Below, piece after piece: positions 55,371 to 64,000 of a DNA stretch of 64,000 bases. The notes beneath the pieces are model-generated. The model did not search any database, was not told the origin of the DNA, and saw only the letters and a program-made list of their open reading frames with translations. Made by a program: the position numbers and the translations under genes. The DNA is from Oreohelix idahoensis (Eukaryota > Mollusca > Gastropoda > Stylommatophora > Oreohelicidae): NCBI GenBank assembly GCA_024509875.1, contig JAMPIV010015263.1:310001-374000 (forward strand). Reading direction: 5' to 3'. Positions within the stretch are counted from its first letter, which is position 1. Each line of letters starts with the position of its first letter.

Positions 55371-55639
55371 ATGCAGTGGGTTGGGTTTAATTTTCAAATA
55401 TCATGGAAAATCACAACTAATAAATAACAGTCCACGAGTGAACCTTATAAGGCATTGAGATGACGATTCGTAAAAGTTTTTATTTACTATGCAATAGTTT
55501 AACATATTCATATCTTCATCAACTTTGTGACAAATCATTCTGTGAAATATATGGGCATCATCTATGCATTCCAATGCTTTCCACGCCTTTTTATATGTCC
55601 ATCTGCGTGTTTACACAATCCACTTCATTGTTTATATTC

Positions 55640-57071
55640 AAGGTAATCAATCAATCAATACCCTTTAGCTCCCCAAGGAGCATAGGCCTTCAACAAACAC
55701 ATGCCAAGTCTTCCTGTCCTGTGCCATCCGCTCAAGTTCTTTCCATGTTTTCCTCATCATTTTCACCTCTGTTTCCAGTTCTCTTCTCCATGTGTTTTTT
55801 GGTCTACCTCTGCCTCTCTTTCCCAGTGGATTCCAGAACAAGACTGCCTTGTAATGCTATCAACAGGTTTCCTCAATGTGTGTCCTATCCATCGCCAGCG
55901 TCTTCTTCTCAACTCTTGTTCCACTGGCACTTGTCTGGTTCTTGTCATCAATTCCACATTTGTGACGTTGTCATACCATTTCAGTCCTATTCTACGCAAG
56001 CACCCGTTTATAAAAGTCTGTAGCTTTTTGGTTGTTGTTTTTGTTGTTCTCCATGTCTCAGAGCCATACAATAGGACTGACTTCACATTTGAGTTGAAGA
56101 TTCTTATTTTCGTGTTGGACTTGATTTCTCTTGTTTTCAATATGTTTCCCAATGCAGTGAAAGCTCCTCTTGCTTTTTGTATTCTTATTTTGATATCACT
56201 GTCTGTCCCTCCAACTTTGTCTATATTACTTCCAAGATGTGTGTAAGATTCTACATCTTTTAGTGGTGTTTCTTCAAGTTCAACCTTGTTATAATTTCTT
56301 GCATTTATTCTCATTATCTTTGTCTTTTCCCTGTGTATTTTCAGGCCCAGTTGTTGTGACCTCTCATGGAGAATTTTCATTTTATCTTTCATCTGATTAT
56401 GGTTATGGGACAGAAGAGCCAAGTCATCTGCAAAATCCAGATCATCAAGCTGTTTAGTAAGATTCCACTGGATTCCATTTCTGTTGTGTGATGTCGATGT
56501 TTTCATAACCCAATCTATTGCTAGGAAGAAAAGAAATGGAGACAAGAGCCATCCCTGTCTCACTCCTGTTCTAATCCTAAACGATTCGGTAAGTTGTCCT
56601 TCATGAAGAACTCTACATGTCATGTCTTCATAGGTCTTCTTTATTAAGTTAATAATTATCATGGGAACTCCATAATGCCTCATCAATTTCCAAACCGATT
56701 CTCTGTCTACACTGTCAAATGCCTTTTCATAGTCCACGAATCCGATGTATAGCGGTGAATTCCATTCTATACTTTGTTCAACTATTATTCTCAATGTGGC
56801 TATCTGGTCTGTACAGGATCTATTTTGTTGAAAACCTGCTTGTTCATCTCTCAGTTTCTTGTCTATGGACTCTTTTAATCTCTCCAGGATGATTCTGTTT
56901 AATACTTTTCCTGGCACTGATAGTAACATTATTCCTCTATAATTTGTGCACTCTTGTAAGTTTCCCTTCTTAGGCAACTTGACCAGATAACCTTCCTTCC
57001 ATTCTGCTGGTATTTCCTTTGTCTCCCAGACTTTGCCAAGTAGTTTGTATAATATCTCTGTAGAGGTATCA
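55640..57071 (-). pseudogene. LINE-A, 5'-truncated, RT domain mostly open
   Basis: A single frame covers nearly the whole segment: EGYLVKLPKKGNLQECTNYR, DEQAGFQQNRSC, FVDYEKAFDSVD, GVRQGWLLSP, catalytic LDFADD, GLKIHREKTKIMRIN, YTHLGSNIDKVGG, LLYGSETWR and RRWRWIGHTLRKP. A shift near 55830 garbles the last ~20 residues. The tail at the left edge is (TGAT)n on the minus strand, seen as ATCAATCAATCA on the + strand. Upstream coding (endonuclease) is absent, because at 57071 the LINE abuts SINE-like repeat X. The computed frame runs on into that repeat, which supplies an unrelated N-terminus. Confidence 0.88.
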
Positions 57072-57075
57072 ATCA

Positions 57076-57285
57076 CAACGGGCTGATCACCCGTTTGCCA
57101 GTCACTTCGATTACGGAAACAACAGCAAATGGGTTGATTTGCCTTTGCCCTAAAGACGCCACTAGGCGTGATGGGAAACAATGGCAAAGAAAACCTATCT
57201 GCTGTTGCCCTAAGACGCCACTAGGCGTAATGGCCACTGACTGCTTTGACGATCGGTGGCTAAGGACGGAAGAAGAAGAAGAAGA
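57076..57285 (+). mobile_element. SINE-like repeat X, copy B
   Basis: About 210 bp, nearly identical to 32797-33002, with the same CAACGGGCTGATC start, internal duplication and (GAA)n end. It sits exactly at the 5' truncation point of the minus-strand LINE-A copy. I see no target duplication on its right side. Confidence 0.75.
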
Positions 57286-57747
57286 ATGCAGTGGGTGTGT
57301 ACCTTCTTTTACTGTTGACACACTCATCCAATCTACAGGAAGCATGTACGGGTCATGTAACAGCACTGAAGGAACAAAACATTGGTGTACATTCCCAAAA
57401 CGTGGCTCTTAATGTATTTAGAACAATGTGTGCAAGTCCTGGAAATTTACAAATAAGAATAATAAAGGTTTTCACACTGAGTACCTGACTTTAACCACTG
57501 GCATTATACAATTGGCAGGAAACTCTTGACAATCGCTTAATTAATATTTCATTCAAAATTTACTATTCATATCGCGGAATACCCCTCGCAACACTCAACT
57601 GTCCCGTACCAATTCAAATTCTCATCTGCCTCTAATGTCTCGCCTGCTCTTCAACATAACAGCCCACACAAACTCAGAACATCACTAACTTACAATAAGT
57701 CTTGAATACTATTCAAACAATAAGTGCAATTATAACTATCAGCTAAT
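57286..57747. other. Unannotated spacer
   Basis: No gene or repeat is recognised. Confidence 0.5.
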
Positions 57748-60700
57748 GAAACCTGGAGATCGGAGTGGCTAAGTGGTTTGGCGTCCGCCTCGATTTCTAG
57801 AGGTTCATTCATCATTCATAACCCTCCACTCCCAAAGGAGCATAGGCCTTCAACAAACACATGCCAAGTCCTCCTGTCACGTGCCATCATCTCAAGTTCT
57901 TTCCATGTTCTCCTCATCATTTTCACCTCTGTTTCCAACTCTCTTCTCCATGTACTTCTTGGTCTTCCTCTGCCTCTCTTGCCCTGGGGGTTCCAGAACA
58001 AGGACTGCCTTGTAATGCTATCAACAGGCTTCCTCAGTGTGTGTCCTATCCATCGCCATCGTCTTCTTCTCATCTCTTGTTCCACTGGCACTTGTCCAGT
58101 TCTTGTCATCAGTTCCACATTGGTAACCTTGTCATACCATTTTAATCCCTCTATTCTACGCAAGCACCCATTTATGAAAGTCTGTAGCTTTTTGGTTGTT
58201 GTCTTTGTTGTTCTCCATGTCTCTGAGCCATACAATAGGACTGACTTCACATTTGAGTTGAAGATTCTTATTTTCGTGTTGGATCCTATTTCTCTTGATC
58301 TCCATATATTTCCCAATGCAATGAAAGCTCCTCTTGCCTTTTGTATTCTTATTTTGATATCGCTGTCTGTCCCTCCAACTTTATCTATATTACTGCCAAG
58401 ATATGTGTATGATTCTACATCTTGTATTGGTGTTTCTTCCAGTTCAACCCTGTTTTCATTACCTGCATTTATTCGCATTATTTTTGTCTTTTCCCTGTGT
58501 ATTTTCAGACCCAATTGCTGTGACCTCTCATCGAGTGTTTCCAATTTGTCCTGCATCTGATTACGGTTATGGGACAGGAGAGCCAAATCATCAGCAAAAT
58601 CCAGATCATCCAACTGCTTAGTCAGAGTCCACTGGATTCCATTTCTGTTGTGTGTTGTCGATGATCTCATAACCCAATCTATTGCCAGCAAGAAAAGAAA
58701 TGGAGACAAGAGGCATCCCTGTCGCACTCCTGTTCTGATCCCAAATGGTTCTGTAAGCTGTCCTTCATGAAGAACTCTGCACGTCATGTCTTCATAGGTT
58801 TTCTTTATTAAATTAATGATCTTCAGGGGAACTCCATAATGCCTCACAAATTTCCAAAGTGATTCTCTGTCTACACTGTCAAATGCTTTTTTCGTAGTCC
58901 ACAAATCCGATGTATAGTGGTGAATTCCATTCCAGACTTTGTTCAACTATTATTCTCAAAGTGGCTATCTGGTCTGTACATGATCTGTTTTGTCGAAAAC
59001 CTGCTTGTTCATCTCTCAATTTCTTGTCTATGGACTCCTTTAATCTCTCAAGGATAATCCTGTTCAATACCTTTCCTGGCACTGATAGTAACATTATTCC
59101 TCTATAATTTGTGCACTCTTGTAGATTTCCCTTCTTAGGCAACTTAACCAGATATCCTTCCTTCCATTCTGCTGGTATCTCTTCTTTTTCCCAGACTTTA
59201 CCAAGTAATTTATATAACATCTCTGTAGCCGTGTCGATATCTGCTTTGATGGCCTCTGCTGGATGCCATCAGGTCCAGACGCTTTTCCATCTCTTAGAAG
59301 CTTTATGGCTTTCTTTATTTCTTCCTTCGTTGGTCTTTCACCGTTAATTTGTAGCTCTTCTTCTGCTGGCTGGATGTCCGGCGGGTTTTGTGGAGCTGGT
59401 CTATTGAGAAGGTCCCCAAAATATTCTGTCCACCTCTTCATTTGCTCTTGTATATTGCTGAGCAGTTTCCCATTCTTATCTTTTATGAGGCAACTTGTTT
59501 GCTTGTATTTCCCTGTTAGCTTCTTTGTGCTGCTATACAGTTCTCTCATATTTCCTTTTGCTGCAGCATCTTCTGCCTCTCTTGCCAACTCCTCAATATA
59601 CTTCCTCTTGTCTCTTTTGATACTTCTTTTTACTTCTTTGTTTGCTTCTGTGTACACTTCTTGAGCCTTGGCTTTGGAACTTCTGGTTTTGCTTGTGTTT
59701 AACTCTGCTTTCTTGTTTTTTCTGTCTTTTATCTTATGGATGGTTTCTGTTGTTATCCATGCTTTTTGTTGTCTTTCCCTTTTCCCCAGTAATTCTTCAC
59801 ATGTCTCCTTCCATACCGTTTTGAACTGCTGCCAATAGTCTTCTGTATTCTCTACATCTTCCAACTGTTGGAGCACTTGGAATTTGTTGGATACTGTGAC
59901 CGCAAATTTGTCTCTTGTTTCTTGATTTCTTAGCTGTCCTACATTAAACTATTGTCTATAATTTTGCATTGTTGCATATCTCTTGAGTTTCATTTTTACT
60001 TTGGCTATCAGAAGATGGTGATCTGATGCCACATCTGCTCCTCTATATACCTTTACATCCTGCAATGATGATCTAAACTTCTTCTTTATGCATATATGAT
60101 CGATCTGATTTTCTGTTCTATGGTCTGGTGATATCCATGTTGCCTTGTGTATTCTCTTATGTGGAAACATGCTTCCTCCTATAGCCAGTTGATTTGAAGC
60201 ACAGAAGTTTGCGAATAGTTTCTCCATTTTCATTCATTACTCCTAGCCCATGTTTTCCCATGACTTCTTCAAATCCGGTATTGACTGTACCTATCTTTGC
60301 ATTCAATGTCACCCATCAAAATTGTGATGTCTCTTCTTTTTACTTTATCCATAATTTCCTGTAGTTTAGTATAAAATGCTTCTTTCACAGACTCTTCTTT
60401 GTCATTAGTTGGTGCATAACATTGGATGACATTGACATGAATTTTCTTTTTAGCTGTTTTGAAAATAGCTGTTATTATTCTGGGTCCCACAGCTTCCCAT
60501 TCAATGAGTGCTTTCTGTGCTTCTTTAGATAACTAAAGAAGCTACCCTTCACTGTGGTGTGAACTTTTCGTCTTCGTTGTCCTGAACAGGTTCACCTGTG
60601 ATGAGTTTTCTTCCTGTCCTACCACCTTCCACTTTGTTTCACACATTCCCAGAACCTCGATTTTGTATTCCCTCATTTCTGCTGCTACTTGTGCCACTTT

Positions 60701-61085
60701 CCCTTGTTCGTTCAATGTCCGAACATTCCAGGTGCCAAATCTGGAAGTTCTCCTAGAAGAAAGAAGGTTAGTCAGCAACACAGACTCCTTTCGGCTTTCT
60801 CTGTGTTGCATCATACGCCTCCCCGCGAGAGGACCTTCCCCTGTCTTGGATGGCTGTGTTTTATTTTCTTTATTTGACTTGTCCATATTTGTTGAAGTTT
60901 TTTGTGGTTTAAATTTTTTTTACAGGATGGGGTAACCGGCCCCATGCCCAACCCTCCTTAGTCGCCTTCTACGACATGCTTGGCAGGGGACAGTGTTACT
61001 ATTCTTTGCTCCCCTTTCGGGCCCCGGTAACACACGGGTGATTTCTAGAGGTACTGGGTTCGATTCCTAGTAGAAAGAATACAAT
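57748..61085 (+). repeat. tRNA-like SINE head or tRNA pseudogene, split by LINE-A
   Basis: The left part (57748-57804) has a D-arm-like GTGGCTAAGTGGTTTGGCG and a CCTC...GAGG anticodon-like stem. The right part (61053-61085) continues with ACTGGGTTCGATTCCTAG, a good T-arm and box B. Together the two halves look like a tRNA. LINE-A inserted between them and duplicated 13 bp. The downstream body is not recognised, so a SINE head is more likely than a functional tRNA gene. Confidence 0.6.
57805..61039 (-). pseudogene. LINE-A, essentially full length (3.2 kb), degenerate
   Basis: It is flanked by the 13-bp duplication GATTTCTAGAGGT (57792-57804 and 61040-61052). On the minus strand the endonuclease begins near 60886, with FGTWNVRTLNEQGK and VLGMCETKW. 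The frame then breaks several times: VIQCYAPTNDKEE at about 60420, ENQIDHICIKKKF and SDHHLLIAKVK at about 60100. A linker (59876-59094) leads to RT: VKLPKKGNLQECTNYRG, DEQAGFRQNRSC, FVDYEK, then after a shift near 58890, KAFDSVD, GVRQGCLLSP, LDFADD and YTYLGSNIDKVGG. The C-terminus is RRRWRWIGHTLRKP and GRGRPRSTWRRELE. The tail is (ATGA)n. The 5' leader is GC-rich. With at least five frame breaks it is inactive, but its ends are intact. Confidence 0.92.
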
Positions 61086-61732
61086 TTATAGAGATTTTTT
61101 TCAGAAGCAGAGGTCACAATGATGTTATACTCCCCCCTGGTCTCGTGGGTAATGAGATCGGATGCCTAGCCTTCTTGGATAAGGGTAAAAAATAGGAGGT
61201 CCTGTGTGCAAGTTGCGCACGTTTAAAATCCCACGGCAGTTGGAAATCGTAAAGAGTAGGTCATAAGGTCGCTGTCCTGGCAAAATTAAAAAATTAGAAA
61301 CTTACCCACCAAATATATTTATAGAATGTGTGATTCCTCTATACACACACTGGGATTCTCACCGGTGCTACGGAGTTCGTGCACTGTGCTGAGATCCTTC
61401 CTGTGTGATCTAAGGGAGGAGATCGGAGCACTGAAGCAGTTGTCCGTGTGCAATGAAGATAGTCCTTAAAACCAAACCAAATGTAGGTACGGGGTTCGAA
61501 CCCTGGGTAAGCCACTCACGTCTGTTGTTTTTCTGTTGTCCAAGTGTTCTACTTCTTTATTTCTTACGAGTGCCTGAAAACATACCTTTATGTTTGTCTA
61601 ATATTAATTTACTAATATTAATTTAGTAACCTGACATAAACATGTCACAATAGCTACACTAGTGTTCATTCAACAATCTATCAAGTCATTTTCCCGCAGA
61701 CACCCACATATTACTTCTTTACATATATTGAT
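61086..61732. other. Unannotated stretch, SINE-like pieces
   Basis: No coding region. GGGGTTCGAACCCTGGG near 61491 looks like a box B, and the GTCTCGTGGGTAATGAGATC block near 61140 looks like tRNA-derived sequence. Neither has a convincing partner box, so no element is called. Confidence 0.35.
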
Positions 61733-61806
61733 AGGATGGTCAAGAAAATATGGGTCTAACACCATATACCCAGTATATGAAACAGGATCCTTTACCTTTA
61801 CCTTAC
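61733..61806 (+). repeat. 3' fragment of SINE family Y
   Basis: GGTCAAGAAAATATGGG, CTAACACCATAT and GGATCCTTTACCTTTA match the end of the SINE at 34143-34410. The tRNA head is missing. Confidence 0.75.
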
Positions 61807-61944
61807 ACATTGATATAAGCACATACACTTACATAGAAATAAATATACACATAATTCTACATACATCGCAGATAAAACAATATAGTTCCATAGCAAATAC
61901 TGCTGTACGGGAGTGATGTGTTAGAGACTTTACTACACTAGGTC

Positions 61945-62103
61945 CAGCTTTATGAGGTGGGGTAACCATTTAGCCTTCCCTAACCCACAAACAGATCAGG
62001 TGCCCATTCATAACTGGGTAAACCGGAGCGTGACGCTACCAGGTTTCGAATCCGGAACGTGGTAACTTTGCCGCGAGAAGAAAACGCTCTAACCACTTTT
62101 CCA
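61945..62103 (-). mobile_element. tRNA-derived SINE on the minus strand (family Z)
   Basis: Read on the minus strand, a box A-like GTGGTTAGAGCG lies near 62093-62082 and box B GGATTCGAAACC near 62055-62044, about 35 bp apart. A body containing CACGCTCCGGTTTACCCAG follows. Both boxes fit the tRNA promoter consensus well. The ends and target duplication are not resolved. Confidence 0.65.
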
Positions 62104-62200
62104 ACTGGACTTTCTGATAAATAGCGCGGTCAATTTTGCTATTTCTTCATTGTTTTTTTTTCTCCCAATTAGCTTCTCCCATTTATTATTATTGCAAACC

Positions 62201-62312
62201 TTCTTCCTTTAGTTATTCTCACTTCAGATTCTTTTCCTCAAGTTATTCTCACTTCAGATTCTCTTCTTTCACTTATTCTCACTTTAAACTCTCTTCTTTC
62301 ATTTACTCTCAC
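62201..62312. repeat. 30-bp minisatellite (4 units)
   Basis: Units of the form TCTTC-TTCA-TTATTCTCACTTCAGAT, about 30 bp each, are repeated four times with small differences. Confidence 0.85.
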
Positions 62313-62316
62313 TGTC

Positions 62317-63021
62317 GCGAGTATGGAAGTAGATGATGTCCGAGCTTAGACAGAGTATGAATGAGTATTGTGAAAGTAGAGGGAAATAGAGTTACTAATG
62401 AAAATAGGGAGTGAGGTATGACTTCTGGAGAGAAGAAAGATATAATCAGGTATCTAATGTCTTCTTTCAGCCACACTCAAGACTATCTTTAAGATGTCAA
62501 GTACCTCCTCCGTCCTCTCTTGCTAAATAGGCTAATCTATTACAGTAAGGACTACACCAGTAAACATTAAGTGACAGGTAGAATAGAAGTAAATTATGAC
62601 CGCTTAGAACATTAAACAAATTTATTAAAGAATCGACAATAACAAAATAAAATAATAACTTCACTAGCTCTGATAGCTAGGGATTATCTATCACAACAAA
62701 ACAAATAAACTCAACCGCACAGGCAGATGGACGTGATTTCACACCACCACCTACACAAACAAGTACATGCAACCAGGTCACTCTAACTAACAGGGGAGGC
62801 CCCAAGTTCTCTTGACGAAAACGGCCAATTCTGTGTTGTTAATAATCCTGGAAGGTAAATTATTCCTCGGCTATGAAATAATATAACTTTCCCTCTATTT
62901 GGGTGTTCTCAGGCCAAGGAGCTCAGCTCTTACTGTGGCAAATACCTACTAAATCCAGATGGTTCCAAAAGCCTTTTGGCTTGAGGCGATACTAACAGGC
63001 GAGTGGTGACAATTACACCCG

Positions 63022-63023
<2 letters not shown>
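62317..63023. other. Unannotated stretch
   Basis: No gene is recognised. It begins just after the 30-bp minisatellite and ends at the AT tract. Confidence 0.45.

Positions 63024-63108
<85 letters not shown>
63024..63108. repeat. (AT)n microsatellite
   Basis: About 85 bp of uninterrupted AT alternation. The Ile-Tyr reading frames across it are artefacts. Confidence 0.92.
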
Positions 63109-63111
<3 letters not shown>

Positions 63112-63334
63112 ACAATGGCTTCTACTGGCACACGAGTAACCATGAGTGGTCCAATGACGCACCTCTTGTACTTGGTTTGTGAAGACTTGACCACCAAGAC
63201 AAGTAACAAGTACCAGCAAGTACTCATCTATGACGTTATGTCAGTATATGCCCGTCTTAACAAGATATCAGTGGGTCTGACCTATTGTCCACAATCGTGG
63301 ATGGCAATGGAGGCAGCCTGTATGTGCTGGATTG

Positions 63335-63590
63335 ATGGGTAATTGCAAATGGCAGCAATAGGTGCTGTAGGTATGTAATCCAGGAAACAGGAATAATGCA
63401 TACTTCCAGGTTACAGCAATCGATGTGGTATTATATAATTCAGGAAGCAGCCTTATAGGCTGGAAACAGGCTATTTGCTGGCAACTGCTGCATAACCTGG
63501 AAGCTGCAGTATAAACTGGAAACTGCAGTGTAATTGGGACTGCAGGGTAACTGGAAGGAGGGTAATCTGGAAGCAGAGTAAGGGACTGAC
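63335..63590. repeat. Degenerate ~20-bp tandem array
   Basis: Repeated variants of GGAAGCTGCAGTATAAACT (GGAAACAGG, GGAAGCAG, GGAAACTGCAGTGTAA) run for about 250 bp with irregular spacing. It looks like an old, decayed minisatellite. Confidence 0.65.
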
Positions 63591-64000
63591 CAAGGATCTC
63601 AATTGAAAGAATGTTTTTAAAGTCAATACAGTTGAGATTGGCACTTAGCACTGATCCACTTTGTAAGGTAGCAAAACTTCTCTCTGAAGACAATGACCAG
63701 AAGTGTTAGGGACGCCTAGCTTAAATAGTAAGATGAAGTCTGCAGGTGCTCTCGCGTGGGGCCGCATGTGCATTGAGACGCACCGTACCAAGACGTAAAG
63801 ACCTCGGGAGCAATCTGCCTTGCGTCCATTGATAAAAGAAAGAGATGTAATCTATAGCGACACTTAAGCGATAATACGAACGAAGCGTTTGGACAAATGA
63901 AAGGTTAAGGTCGTTTTCCTGTGTAACCGGGTTCTCTCTGAATCAAAGAATCAGAGAACTGGCTGTCATCTATAAGAAAGGCAGAATAAAAGGACCTTTA
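63591..64000. other. Unannotated right edge
   Basis: No coding region, RNA gene or repeat that I can support. Confidence 0.45.

Noticed and set aside
59263..59824. Plus-strand Phe/Ser-rich frames opposite LINE-A
   Set aside because: Shadows of the charged linker of the minus-strand LINE.
57748..61085. Functional tRNA gene
   Set aside because: The tRNA-like halves are separated by a 3.2-kb LINE, and the joined arms pair only approximately.
62317..62340. TGTCGCGAG as the start of another Gmr1-type LTR
   Set aside because: Only six bases match the LTR start of element 3 and nothing downstream aligns.
63268..63693. 141-codon minus-strand frame at the right end
   Set aside because: It covers a decayed ~20-bp tandem array and has no recognisable domain.

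Overview
The window is a repeat-dominated stretch of an invertebrate animal nuclear genome. Nearly everything recognisable is a transposable element or a wreck of one, and I found no ordinary host gene that I can defend. The mixture of Ty3/Gypsy elements with an unusual pol order, RTE-like and I/Jockey-like LINEs, tRNA-derived SINEs, a Tc1/mariner-type transposon and long (AT)n tracts fits a marine invertebrate. A mollusc is my guess, from general familiarity only and with low confidence.

Left third (1-29 kb). Three members of one Ty3/Gypsy lineage lie here on the + strand, plus one solo LTR. Element 1 (1-4469) enters from the left edge. A solo LTR (5817-8325) sits in a LINE with a 5-bp duplication. 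Element 2 (10174-19598) is almost complete: two ~2.29-kb LTRs, a proline-tRNA-type primer site, gag-protease and pol. Element 3 (21572-29031) has intact LTRs, but its pol is largely deleted and partly replaced by unrelated sequence. In pol the integrase precedes reverse transcriptase and RNase H, which is the order of the Gmr1 clade and not of typical Ty3/Gypsy. Element 2 interrupts a 5'-truncated LINE that still has its own 14-bp duplication.

Middle (29-40 kb). This part holds a ~395-bp inverted-repeat element, an I/Jockey-like LINE 3' end with RNase H, a ~208-bp SINE-like repeat with an 11-bp duplication, a 35-bp minisatellite that grew from LINE coding sequence, a tRNA-derived SINE with a 9-bp duplication, and a nearly complete RTE-like LINE with two frameshifts.

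40-54 kb. A 7.6-kb unit (40159-47764) is bounded by two ~99% identical 0.53-kb direct repeats with TG...CA ends. It carries on the minus strand a broken gene for an unfamiliar basic protein containing a DEK-C-like domain, and no polymerase; this is the best candidate here for something undescribed. Next is a Tc1/mariner-superfamily transposon (47908-53697) with 22-bp inverted repeats and TA duplications. Its dead transposase has about 85 residues between the last two catalytic positions and is split by a 2.74-kb insertion flanked by a 23-bp repeat.

Right end (54-64 kb). Three minus-strand copies of one LINE family are clustered here. One is essentially full length (57805-61039), has a 13-bp duplication, and sits inside a tRNA-like sequence. 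SINE fragments, minisatellites and AT tracts fill the rest.

The LTR pairs of element 2, element 3 and the 7.6-kb unit all differ by roughly half a percent by eye, which suggests recent insertions of similar age. All family assignments are from reading motifs; no search was run.
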